The notes beneath the pieces are model-generated. The model was not told where the DNA came from and searched no databases. It saw only the letters and a list, made by a program, of their open reading frames with translations. Below are positions 26,377 through 34,662 of a stretch of 64,000 bases of DNA, piece by piece (the first letter of the stretch is position 1; each line of letters opens with the position of its first letter). This DNA comes from Vibrio penaeicida (GTDB taxonomy: Bacteria; Pseudomonadota; Gammaproteobacteria; Enterobacterales; Vibrionaceae). Both the position numbers and the translations under genes were made by a program. The stretch spans positions 1-64,000 of the forward strand of contig NZ_BFAQ01000028.1 in assembly GCF_002933855.1 (NCBI RefSeq), in the 5' to 3' direction.

Positions 26377-27837
26377 ATGGAAAACTTTAAACACCTCCCT
26401 GAACCGTTTCGCATTCGAGTTGTAGAGCCGGTAAAACGCACCACCCGAGAATATCGTGAAATAGCCATAATGAACTCCGGTATGAACCCATTTTTGCTAG
26501 ACAGTGAAGATGTTTTTATTGATTTACTGACAGACAGTGGAACCGGTTCAATCACTCAAAGCATGCAAGCCGCGATGTTAATGGGAGACGAAGCTTACAG
26601 CGGAAGCCGAAGCTACTATGCATTATCAAAAGCGGTAAGCGATATTTTTGGCTATGAATATACCATTCCGACCCACCAAGGACGTGGAGCAGAACAGATC
26701 TACATCCCTGTGCTCATCAAAAAAAGAGAGCAAGAAAAAGGATTGGACCGCAGCAAGATGGTTGCACTGTCTAATTACTTCTTTGATACAACACAGGGAC
26801 ACACTCAAATAAACTGCTGTGTCGCGAGAAACGTGTACACAGAAGATGCCTTCGATACTTCAGTAAATTCTGATTTCAAAGGTAACTTTGATTTAGACAA
26901 ATTGGAAAGTGCCATATTAGAAGTTGGCGCTCAGAACGTCCCGTATATAGTCAGCACCATCACGTGTAATTCCTCTGGCGGGCAACCTGTTTCTATCGCG
27001 AACTTGAAAGCCGTGTACGAAATTGCTGGAAAATACGACATCCCAGTCATCATGGATTCCGCTCGATTTGCTGAAAATGCCTTTTTTATCCAGCAACGTG
27101 AGCCAGGGTATAAGGATTGGAGTATTGAGGAAATTACCCGCGAATCGTACAAATACGCAGACGGTCTCGCTATGTCTGCCAAAAAAGACGCCATGGTTCA
27201 AATGGGAGGGTTATTGTGCTTTAAAGACAGCCGATTCGACGATGTTTACAACCAATGCCGAACGCTATGTGTGGTTCAAGAAGGTTTCCCTACTTACGGC
27301 GGATTAGAAGGCGGAGCAATGGAGCGCTTGGCCGTTGGGCTTTATGAAGCTATGCGACAAGAATGGCTAGAATACCGCATTGGACAAGTTCAATACCTCG
27401 TGGATGGGTTAGAAAAACTGGGTATTGTCTGCCAGCAAGCAGGCGGTCACGCCGCATTTGTTGACGCAGGAAAGCTTCTTCCTCATATCCCTTCACATCA
27501 ATTCCCCGCACACGCACTGGCTTGTGAACTCTACAAAGTTGCTGGTATTCGCGCCGTAGAAATTGGCTCACTACTGCTAGGGCGCGATCCTGCTACAGGC
27601 GAGCAAATGCCCTCACCTGCTGAGCTGCTCAGGCTCACGATTCCTCGTGCCACTTACACGCAAACCCACATGGATTTCATCATCGAGGCGTTTGAAAAAG
27701 TTCAACAAAATGCTCAAAACATTAAAGGATTGGAGTTCACCTATGAACCTGAAGTACTCAGGCACTTTACAGCGAAACTAAAAGAAGTAGAAAAAACAAA
27801 GAAGGACGCACAGGAAGTGCCAATGACCGAAGTCTAA
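26377..27837 (+). CDS. tnaA: Tryptophanase
   Basis: Pyridoxal phosphate enzyme that splits tryptophan into indole, pyruvate and ammonia, with 2-aminoacrylate as the first released product. The frame is open to 26326, but the ATG at 26377 has AAAGG before it and gives MENFKHLPEPFRIRVVEP, the usual N-terminus. Length becomes 486 residues, slightly above E. coli (471). The PLP lysine is Lys270 in SAKKDAM, at the same position as in E. coli. VIMDSARFAENAFFI holds the cofactor-binding Asp. The C-terminal tail (about 470-486) is Lys/Glu-rich and extra. It is preceded by tnaC and followed by a terminator and tnaB. Confidence 0.97.
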   Translation: MENFKHLPEPFRIRVVEPVKRTTREYREIAIMNSGMNPFLLDSEDVFIDLLTDSGTGSITQSMQAAMLMGDEAYSGSRSYYALSKAVSDIFGYEYTIPTHQGRGAEQIYIPVLIKKREQEKGLDRSKMVALSNYFFDTTQGHTQINCCVARNVYTEDAFDTSVNSDFKGNFDLDKLESAILEVGAQNVPYIVSTITCNSSGGQPVSIANLKAVYEIAGKYDIPVIMDSARFAENAFFIQQREPGYKDWSIEEITRESYKYADGLAMSAKKDAMVQMGGLLCFKDSRFDDVYNQCRTLCVVQEGFPTYGGLEGGAMERLAVGLYEAMRQEWLEYRIGQVQYLVDGLEKLGIVCQQAGGHAAFVDAGKLLPHIPSHQFPAHALACELYKVAGIRAVEIGSLLLGRDPATGEQMPSPAELLRLTIPRATYTQTHMDFIIEAFEKVQQNAQNIKGLEFTYEPEVLRHFTAKLKEVEKTKKDAQEVPMTEV

Positions 27838-27844
27838 CTTATTC

Positions 27845-27872
27845 GGGCGCTTTTTAAGCGCCCTTTATTTTT
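27845..27872 (+). terminator. Intrinsic terminator after tnaA
   Basis: GGGCGCTT pairs with AAGCGCCC around TTT and is followed by TTTATTTTT. It probably reduces, but need not abolish, readthrough into the permease gene. Confidence 0.85.
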
Positions 27873-27945
27873 GCAGCATATACCTGATATCTCGGTATCG
27901 GGGGAGTATCGCTGCGCCTAGAAAACTGCAATCAGGGATACGATT

Positions 27946-29160
27946 ATGAAAAAATCTCCATCAATTTTAGGTGGCGCATGCATTATTGCAAGCGTCTGCG
28001 TCGGCGCTGGAATGCTTGGTCTTCCTAGTGCCGGAGCAGGCGGCTGGACGTCTTGGTCGCTCATTGCCATCACCATTACTATGATCATCATGACACTGTC
28101 TGGATGGATGCTACTTGAGGCGTTTAAGCATTACGATCTCAAAGTCTCCTTTAATACAGTGACCAAAGATATGCTTGGCAACAACGTCAATAGGTTAAAC
28201 AATTTGGCGGTGTATTTTGTCGGTGGCATATTACTTTACGCTTACATCACTTCTTCGGGGCTTATTTTACAAGAAGTCCTTGGAGTGAGCAGCCAGTTGG
28301 CTTCCATCCTCTTTGTGCTCATCTTTTCTGGATTTGTTTGGCACTCCACCAGAGCAGTTGATCGAATCTCTGTGATTCTGATTTCGTTCATGGTGTTGAG
28401 TTTTGTGTTTGGCGTGTCTGGTTTGGTCGCCAAGGTAGACATGTCCATCCTCTTCGATAAAGCAAGCGATGAAAACAGCTACGCACCTTATGCCATGGCA
28501 ATGCTACCCGTGGCACTCACTTCATTTGGCTACCATCATTCCGTGTCTAGCATGAGGAGTTATTACGGCGAAGAAAGGCGAGCGAAATACGCCATTTTAG
28601 GGGGCACTATTATCGCGTTGTCTCTCTATTTCCTTTGGATAATGAGCATCTATGGCAACCTGCCTAGAAGTGGATTTGGTCCTGTTTTGGAGCAAGGGGG
28701 TAACGTCGATTCACTTTTGAATGCCCTTGGCACGGTAATCGAGTCTGAGCGAGTCTCCAACGCGATTAACTCATTTTCTATGGCGGCTATCCTGTCATCA
28801 TTTATCGGAGTCGGGCTTGGCGTTTTCGACTACCTTGCCGATCTGTTCAATTTTGAAGATAACAAGAAAGGTCGCACGAAAACTTGGGCAGCGACCTTTC
28901 TTCCCCCACTTGTTCTATCACTGCTTTTCCCGTTTGGTTTCCTTATCGCAATTGGTTATGCCGGTGCGGCGGCAACATTGTGGGCATGCATTATTCCCGG
29001 TTTATTGGTGATGAAGTCGCGCCGGCGAGAAGATGGGCAAGAAGGTTTTAAAGCCCCTGGTGGGTTACTCATGGTCGTACTGGTCATCTTCTTTGGCGTT
29101 ACTACCGCTGTTTTCCACTTTCTCTCGATGTTTAATTTACTTCCCGCATTTACGGGCTAG
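27946..29160 (+). CDS. tnaB: Aromatic amino acid permease, TnaB/Mtr type
   Basis: A 404-residue inner-membrane protein with about eleven hydrophobic segments. The opening SILGGACIIASVCVGAGMLGLP is the hallmark of the hydroxy/aromatic amino acid permease (HAAAP) family, which includes TnaB, Mtr and TyrP. The position after tnaA points to tryptophan uptake for tryptophanase. AATCAGGGA precedes the ATG. The 108-base gap to tnaA includes a terminator, so it may be expressed at a lower level than tnaA. TyrP or Mtr identity cannot be excluded by reading alone. Confidence 0.87.
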   Translation: MKKSPSILGGACIIASVCVGAGMLGLPSAGAGGWTSWSLIAITITMIIMTLSGWMLLEAFKHYDLKVSFNTVTKDMLGNNVNRLNNLAVYFVGGILLYAYITSSGLILQEVLGVSSQLASILFVLIFSGFVWHSTRAVDRISVILISFMVLSFVFGVSGLVAKVDMSILFDKASDENSYAPYAMAMLPVALTSFGYHHSVSSMRSYYGEERRAKYAILGGTIIALSLYFLWIMSIYGNLPRSGFGPVLEQGGNVDSLLNALGTVIESERVSNAINSFSMAAILSSFIGVGLGVFDYLADLFNFEDNKKGRTKTWAATFLPPLVLSLLFPFGFLIAIGYAGAAATLWACIIPGLLVMKSRRREDGQEGFKAPGGLLMVVLVIFFGVTTAVFHFLSMFNLLPAFTG

Positions 29161-29172
29161 CAAGGAATCCAC

Positions 29173-29556
29173 ATGAACAAAATAGAAACCAACAACGCCC
29201 CTGCGGCAATCGGACCCTATGTACAAGGTGTAGATTTAGGTGGCTTAGTCATTACATCAGGGCAATTACCTATTAACCCTACAACCAAAAGTATGCCCGA
29301 AAACGCAGCAGAGCAAACCCTGCAAAGTTTGAATAATGCGCTGGCGATACTCAAGCAAGCAGAGTTAGACGCCACAAACATTGTGAAAACCACTGTTTTC
29401 GTGAAAGATCTCAATGAGTTTTCCGTTATAAATGGCGCTTATGAGGCGTTCTTCGTTCAAAATAATGCACCATTTCCAGCCCGTTCATGCGTTGAAGTCG
29501 CGCGATTACCGATGGACGCCAAAGTAGAAATTGAAGTGATCGCGATCCGTTCTTAA
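29173..29556 (+). CDS. ridA: RidA family 2-iminobutanoate/2-iminopropanoate deaminase
   Basis: A 127-residue trimeric-type RidA (YjgF) protein. Arg104 in FPARSCVEVARLP is the substrate carboxylate-binding arginine, and Glu119 lies in AKVEIEVIA; the IGPYVQG and ITSGQLP segments are typical. The family hydrolyses reactive enamines and imines such as 2-aminoacrylate to keto acids and ammonia. It lies 12 bases after the permease gene, in the tna operon. Tryptophanase releases 2-aminoacrylate, so this RidA probably cleans up after TnaA; that link is inference from location. Confidence 0.9.
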   Translation: MNKIETNNAPAAIGPYVQGVDLGGLVITSGQLPINPTTKSMPENAAEQTLQSLNNALAILKQAELDATNIVKTTVFVKDLNEFSVINGAYEAFFVQNNAPFPARSCVEVARLPMDAKVEIEVIAIRS

Positions 29557-29595
29557 CCTCTACTTACCCTCATAGCTTTTGCCTTGAACCCCATT

Positions 29596-29618
29596 TAAGC
29601 CGCTGAAATAGCGGCTTA
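29596..29618 (+). terminator. Hairpin after ridA
   Basis: Perfect nine-base arms TAAGCCGCT/AGCGGCTTA around GAAAT, about 40 bases after the ridA stop. The following T run is poor (TCTCAC). Confidence 0.5.
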
Positions 29619-29777
29619 TCTCACACACCAAAAGTGATTCAAATCACACTATCGCCTTAGAGCTTGTTTCCTTTTTGCCATTTCCTCGGTCTGTAATGTT
29701 TTTGCACTGCAGCTTCCTCTTTATGAACTAGTTTTAATAAAACTGTGTGGGATACGCTGAACTTTGGAGATGTCATC

Positions 29778-31892
29778 ATGGAAAACGACCTGATCAGGGA
29801 TCATCAAACCATTCTTCTTACAGGAGAAAATGAACAGGAAAAACGGGAAGAACTCCGCCATTATTTCGACCAAACATGGCGCTTATATGAGTCTTTGTTT
29901 GATGTGATCAACAACGATCAAGCTTATTACAAGAAAGCCGAACCCTTACGCCATCCGCTGATTTTTTATTTTGGTCACACCGCCACGTTTTTTATAAACA
30001 AACTGAAACTGGGCAAGATCATCGATCAACGCATCAATACAAACTTTGAATCCATGTTTGCTATTGGTGTGGATGAGATGTCTTGGGATGATCTTGATGA
30101 AAAACATTATGACTGGCCATCCGTTGAAGACGTAAGGCACTATCGAGATCAAGCGAAACTATTGATCGAAAAAACGATCCACTCTATGCCTTTGACCTTA
30201 CCGATCACCCAAGACCAGCCCGCTTGGGCAATATTAATGGGCATTGAACATGAACGTATTCACCTAGAAACCTCATCCGTCATCATTCGTCAGCTTCCCC
30301 TTGACGATGTCAGCCCTCACCCTTTGTGGGAAAGCTGCGTAGATACTGGAAGCGCCCCAAAAAACAGCTTAATCAGCATTGCAGGTAATAGCGTGACATT
30401 AGGAAAACCCCCAGAAGATGCGACTTATGGTTGGGACAACGAATTTGGCACGCAAAGTTGCCAAGTAGCCGACTTCAAAGCATCGAAATTCCTTGTATCG
30501 AACCAAGAGTTTATGGAATTTGTTAAGGATGAAGGCTATCAACAACTGCGCTTTTGGAATGAAGAAGGGCAGAGCTGGCTTAACTACACACAAGCGACCA
30601 TGCCCCGATTCTGGCGCAATAAAGAAGGGGCTTTTTGGCAGCGTAATCTAACGGAAGAAATCCCCCTACCGTTAGACTGGCCGGTCGAAGTGAACCAGTT
30701 AGAAGCAAAAGCCTTCTGCAACTGGAAAGCGGAACAATCTCAAGCAAACATTCGGCTTCTTACTGAACCAGAATGGCAATTACTGCGCGATAACATTGAC
30801 CATGACTCCCCCACTTGGCATGAAGTGCCCGGAAACTTACAGCTTTCATTTTATGCTTCATCTTGCCCAATCAATCGCTTTGGGCATAACGGAATATTTG
30901 ACGTTGTGGGCAATGTTTGGCAGCACACTGAAACGCCAATCGATGGATTCAGTGGGTTTGAAGTTCACCCACTTTACGATGATTTCTCTACCCCAACCTT
31001 TGATGGTAAGCACAACATGATCAAAGGAGGATCATGGATATCAACCGGAAATGAAGCCATTCGCTCATCACGCTACGCGTTTCGTCGCCATTTCTATCAA
31101 CACGCAGGGTTTCGTTATGTCGAATCGGATCAAAATCCGCAAGACATGGTCTCCATGAACATTTATGAAACCGATGAACTCATTTCGCAATATCTTGAGT
31201 TCCATTATGGAAAAGAGTATTTCGACGTGCCCAATTTTTGCGTGAATGGAATCGATCAAGTGATTCAAACTATTCAGCTTAAAGAAAATGCCCGCGCTTT
31301 AGACATTGGGTGCTCTGTCGGACGCGCAACGTTTGAGCTCGCGAAGCACTTTGACTACGTGGACGGCATTGATTTCTCGGCACGATTCATTCAACAAGCT
31401 TATGCGTTAACTGAGCAAGGTGAAAAGCGCTACACCATCAAAACAGAGGGAGACTTGGTTGAATTCAAAAGCGTGACCCTTGAACAACTTGGGTACGCTA
31501 GCCTCGCAAGCAAAGTGAATTTCATGCAGGGAGACGCCTGTAACCTCAAACCTCAGTACACCAATTACGATCTAGTCTACGCGTCAAACCTGATAGACCG
31601 GTTGTCGGATCCTAAGGCTTTTCTTACCAGCATTAGCCAGCGGCTTAACCAAGGTGGCTATTTGGTGATTGCCTCGCCCTATACTTGGTTGGAAGAGTAC
31701 ACAGATAAGGAAAAGTGGCTGGGTGGCATAAAAGTAAATGGTGAAAACCACACCACATTGGATGGGTTAACCGAAGCACTGATTGGCGAGTTTGAACTGG
31801 TCGCCGTAAAAGAAGTACCGTTCGTTATCCGTGAAACCAAACGCAAGTTCCAACATACGTTGTCTGAAATGAGTGTTTGGCGCAAGCGCTAA
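29778..31892 (+). CDS. ovoA: 5-Histidylcysteine sulfoxide synthase / methyltransferase OvoA
   Basis: Bifunctional ovothiol enzyme: a non-haem iron sulfoxide synthase that couples cysteine to histidine, plus an S-adenosylmethionine N-methyltransferase acting at the end of the pathway. The ATG at 29778 has GGAGA seven bases upstream and gives 704 residues; an in-frame ATG at 29745 has no site. The DinB-like domain carries the three iron ligands His67 (FYFGH), His158 and His162 (EHERIHLE). An FGE-sulfatase-type domain follows (about 200-450; VGNVWQHTET, KGGSWIS, FRRHFYQHAGFR). The methyltransferase domain has ALDIGCSVGRATFEL at about 507. The separate lyase OvoB is not adjacent. It appears monocistronic. 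Confidence 0.93.
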   Translation: MENDLIRDHQTILLTGENEQEKREELRHYFDQTWRLYESLFDVINNDQAYYKKAEPLRHPLIFYFGHTATFFINKLKLGKIIDQRINTNFESMFAIGVDEMSWDDLDEKHYDWPSVEDVRHYRDQAKLLIEKTIHSMPLTLPITQDQPAWAILMGIEHERIHLETSSVIIRQLPLDDVSPHPLWESCVDTGSAPKNSLISIAGNSVTLGKPPEDATYGWDNEFGTQSCQVADFKASKFLVSNQEFMEFVKDEGYQQLRFWNEEGQSWLNYTQATMPRFWRNKEGAFWQRNLTEEIPLPLDWPVEVNQLEAKAFCNWKAEQSQANIRLLTEPEWQLLRDNIDHDSPTWHEVPGNLQLSFYASSCPINRFGHNGIFDVVGNVWQHTETPIDGFSGFEVHPLYDDFSTPTFDGKHNMIKGGSWISTGNEAIRSSRYAFRRHFYQHAGFRYVESDQNPQDMVSMNIYETDELISQYLEFHYGKEYFDVPNFCVNGIDQVIQTIQLKENARALDIGCSVGRATFELAKHFDYVDGIDFSARFIQQAYALTEQGEKRYTIKTEGDLVEFKSVTLEQLGYASLASKVNFMQGDACNLKPQYTNYDLVYASNLIDRLSDPKAFLTSISQRLNQGGYLVIASPYTWLEEYTDKEKWLGGIKVNGENHTTLDGLTEALIGEFELVAVKEVPFVIRETKRKFQHTLSEMSVWRKR

Positions 31893-31927
31893 CTCAAAAG
31901 TTCAACACCCCCTGATACTCCCCAAAT

Positions 31928-31950
31928 GAGGGCTCTACATAAGAGCCCTC
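31928..31950 (+). terminator. Terminator-like hairpin after ovoA
   Basis: Perfect nine-base arms GAGGGCTCT/AGAGCCCTC around ACATA, followed by a T-rich stretch interrupted by C and A. Confidence 0.65.
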
Positions 31951-32081
31951 CAATTCTTCAATACTTTGATTTCATTGGCATTAAGCGTGACTACAACTTC
32001 AAATTAAGATTCTATTCCCTAAAAAACACAATCAGCTGTTCAAAAAACAACCTACCATTCTCAATGATGACACTTTACTTT

Positions 32082-32119
32082 ATTTATATATGAAAACAAT
32101 ATTTATATAGAAAAGTTAA
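32082..32119 (+). promoter_or_regulatory. Direct repeats upstream of catabolic cluster
   Basis: ATTTATATATGAAAACAAT (32082-32100) is followed at once by ATTTATATAGAAAAGTTAA (32101-32119). The 19-base period puts both on nearly the same face of the helix. They lie 18-55 bases before the first gene of the cluster, and the AT-rich cores could also serve as -10 elements. They are candidates for the IclR regulator encoded further down. Confidence 0.4.
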
Positions 32120-32136
32120 TTGTCATAACCAAATGG

Positions 32137-33348
32137 ATGGTAACGACAGACATGTCATACGAAAAATCGACAAGGATAAAAGGGCTTGCTTGGGATCATG
32201 AACGCTGCTGCGGCCCACTTGATGCCAGTATCCCTTTGTTTAAAAAGGACAACCCATATTTTGAAATTCAGTGGGACAAGCAACCACTCAGTGCATTCGG
32301 TGAAGGTGATCTCAATCAGGTGTTGAAGCAGTACGATTTGCTTATCATCGATCACCCGTTTATCGGAGAAGCTAATGAGGGCAACTACTTTCACGATCTG
32401 AAAAGCCTGTTGCCAGATGAATTGATAGAGGCTCACTCGCTTGATGCTGTCGGTCCCTCGTTTGAGTCTTATTGCCACAATGAGCAATTGCTCGCTTTGC
32501 CCATTGATACTGCCTCTCAGGTGGCGGTCAGCCGCCCTGACATTATGAAATCTCATGGCTGGCGTCTGCCCAAAACTTATCAGGAACTGATAGAGCTGAG
32601 TAAAACAGCGAAGAGGAAAGGGCTTTACATCGGGTACCCTGCCGCCGAGATCGACATCATGTGCAGTTACCTCACCATAAGTGCAGCACTTGGTTCTCCT
32701 CTGAAAGAGGACGGAGCATTTACCGATTTCGCAACGTTTTCAAAAACCATTGTCATGCTCAAAGAGATGCTTTCATTTGCTCACCCTAATTCGCTCGAAT
32801 GGAACCCTATCCAGTGCTATGACTACATGATCGGGCATGATGACATTCCCTATTCCCCTTTAGGTTTTGGCTATCTGAATTACTCTGCCAGTGCTTTTTC
32901 AACCAAGCTTAGCTTTCACAACATAGTGGCGTTCAATAATGAACTGCCTGCCCATTGTGGGCTGTTAGGCGGTGCGGGGATTGCCATAAGCAAACACAGC
33001 GACAAACCACATGAAGCCGCTAAATACCTCGCCTTTCTTTGCTCTCCTGAATATCAGAGTTCGGGATACATCTTTGCAGGTGGTCAGCCGGCCTTCGGAG
33101 CTGCTTGGCGCAACAAGCAAGCCGATGAGCAGTTCGGGCACTTCTTTTCTCAAACCCTTGAGGCAACAGAGCGAGCTTACCTGCGCCCGAGGTTTCCTGG
33201 GTTCATGGCCTTCTTCCGCAGTGCGATGCCAGTCATTGCCAGCCTTGTAATCAGCGACTCAGGCAATACATCTCAAGCTTGGAAAGACCTATCTGAACGA
33301 TTCAAAACCTGCCAACCATCTCAAGCCAAGATAATTAAGGATTTTTAG
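32137..33348 (+). CDS. Solute-binding-protein fold homologue lacking a signal peptide
   Basis: A 403-residue protein resembling family 1 extracellular solute-binding proteins (sugar/spermidine type): the pattern DLLIIDHPFIGEA, LLALPIDTASQVAVSRPDIM, GWRLPKTYQELIELSK and GLLGGAGIAISKHSDKPHEAAKYLAFLCSPEYQ is typical of that fold. It has no signal peptide, lipobox or membrane segment; the fold begins within the first 15 residues, so it should stay in the cytoplasm. The start is uncertain: ATG 32137 has no clear ribosome-binding site, and ATG 32152 is an alternative. It is followed after one base by a CaiB-type CoA-transferase gene, so the two are coupled. It may be a cytosolic sensor, carrier or enzyme subunit. 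Confidence 0.72.
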   Translation: MVTTDMSYEKSTRIKGLAWDHERCCGPLDASIPLFKKDNPYFEIQWDKQPLSAFGEGDLNQVLKQYDLLIIDHPFIGEANEGNYFHDLKSLLPDELIEAHSLDAVGPSFESYCHNEQLLALPIDTASQVAVSRPDIMKSHGWRLPKTYQELIELSKTAKRKGLYIGYPAAEIDIMCSYLTISAALGSPLKEDGAFTDFATFSKTIVMLKEMLSFAHPNSLEWNPIQCYDYMIGHDDIPYSPLGFGYLNYSASAFSTKLSFHNIVAFNNELPAHCGLLGGAGIAISKHSDKPHEAAKYLAFLCSPEYQSSGYIFAGGQPAFGAAWRNKQADEQFGHFFSQTLEATERAYLRPRFPGFMAFFRSAMPVIASLVISDSGNTSQAWKDLSERFKTCQPSQAKIIKDF

Positions 33349-33349
33349 C

Positions 33350-34570
33350 ATGAACAAAGCACTAAACGGCGTCAAAGTTCTGGATTTCAGCCACCTTCTT
33401 CAAGGTCCGTTTGCTACCCAGATGCTTGGAGATATGGGGGCTGACATCATAAAAATTGAGCGACATGGAAAGGGGGACTTATTCCGTAGCCTCACATTTT
33501 TCAATAAGTGGGTAGGAGGAAGCGAAAGCCCTAACTTTTTGGCCTGGAACCGCAATAAGCGTTCTTTGGCGGTCAATTTAAAAAATCCAGACGTGCACCA
33601 GTGCATTATGGAAATGGCAAAAACTGCCGATGTCGTGGTTCAAAACTTTCGCCCAGGGGTATTGGATAAGCTGGGCTACGGTTATGAAGATTTTAAAGCG
33701 GTAAATGACCGCATTATCTATTGCTCTGGTTCAGGGTACGGGGAGAGCGGACCTTACCTGAGCCGACCTGGTCAGGACATGCTGGTTCAGGGTTTGACAG
33801 GGCTGGCATCCAACACCGGTCAAGCCAGCCAACCTCCGGTGCCGACGGGTGCAGGTATTGCCGACCAAATCGGTGCCATGAACATGGTTTATGCCATTTT
33901 GTCAGCACTGTACTACCGCGAGAAAACAGGAAAAGGGCAGAAACTAGAAATCAACTTACTGGCGGGGATGATGGCGCATCTGGGTCAGGAATACCTTACG
34001 GTGCTCAACTTAGATCAGGATTTTGAACGCCCAGATTCAGGGATTGGACACCCGGGAATGGATGCGCCTTTTGGTGTTTACCAGTGCAGCGATGGCTTTG
34101 TCAGCATAGCCATGAGCCCATTTTCAACACTGATTGATGTGTTAGGTGCTGACCACCTTTCAGCCTACGACAACCCTCAGGTTCTGTTTGATAAGCGAGA
34201 TGAGATTTGGGAAGACATCAATAAAGAGACCCAAAAATTCACGCAAGCCGAGCTTATGCAACGTCTGTTGGAAGCCGACGTATGGTGTGGCGAGATAAAG
34301 GATTTTCGTCAGGCGAGTAAAGACCCTCAGGTCACACACCTCGGCATGATCACTGAATATCAACACCCTACTGCGGGCGATGTAAAAGTGGTCGCACCTG
34401 CGGTGACCATGAGTGAAACCCCTCCCAAGATTGACCGCCCGGCGCCTTTAATTGGGCAACACAGTATCGAAATCCTTCGTGAACATGGAATCGCGGAAGA
34501 GCTGATTGAAAAACTGACTCAGTCAGATGATGTAACGGTGCAAATGCAGCATGAAAGCCAAGGTAAGTAG
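33350..34570 (+). CDS. CaiB/BaiF (class III) CoA-transferase
   Basis: A 406-residue member of the family that transfers coenzyme A between carboxylic acids. The N-terminus GVKVLDFSHLLQGPFATQMLGDMGADIIKIE and the NRNKRSLAVNLKNP segment are diagnostic. The catalytic Asp is expected in GIADQIGAMNMVYAI, where an Asp is present. AAGGA precedes the ATG, one base after the upstream stop. In this cluster it probably activates an imported or oxidised acid to its CoA thioester, or recycles CoA with the second transferase. The substrate cannot be read from sequence. Confidence 0.9.
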   Translation: MNKALNGVKVLDFSHLLQGPFATQMLGDMGADIIKIERHGKGDLFRSLTFFNKWVGGSESPNFLAWNRNKRSLAVNLKNPDVHQCIMEMAKTADVVVQNFRPGVLDKLGYGYEDFKAVNDRIIYCSGSGYGESGPYLSRPGQDMLVQGLTGLASNTGQASQPPVPTGAGIADQIGAMNMVYAILSALYYREKTGKGQKLEINLLAGMMAHLGQEYLTVLNLDQDFERPDSGIGHPGMDAPFGVYQCSDGFVSIAMSPFSTLIDVLGADHLSAYDNPQVLFDKRDEIWEDINKETQKFTQAELMQRLLEADVWCGEIKDFRQASKDPQVTHLGMITEYQHPTAGDVKVVAPAVTMSETPPKIDRPAPLIGQHSIEILREHGIAEELIEKLTQSDDVTVQMQHESQGK

Positions 34571-34621
34571 GTTCTGGCTGTTATGCCGTATTGCTGTCGG
34601 ATGTATTCCTCATCAAGAGGT

Positions 34622-34653
34622 AAACACCATCTAGGAGAAACACCATCTAGGAG
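34622..34653 (+). repeat. Tandem 16-base duplication carrying a ribosome-binding site
   Basis: AAACACCATCTAGGAG occurs twice without mismatch (34622-34637, 34638-34653). Each copy ends in the Shine-Dalgarno-like TAGGAG. The second is nine bases from the ATG of the binding-protein gene; the first is 25 bases away, too far for direct use. Confidence 0.9.
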
Positions 34654-34662
34654 AAGCAAAGT

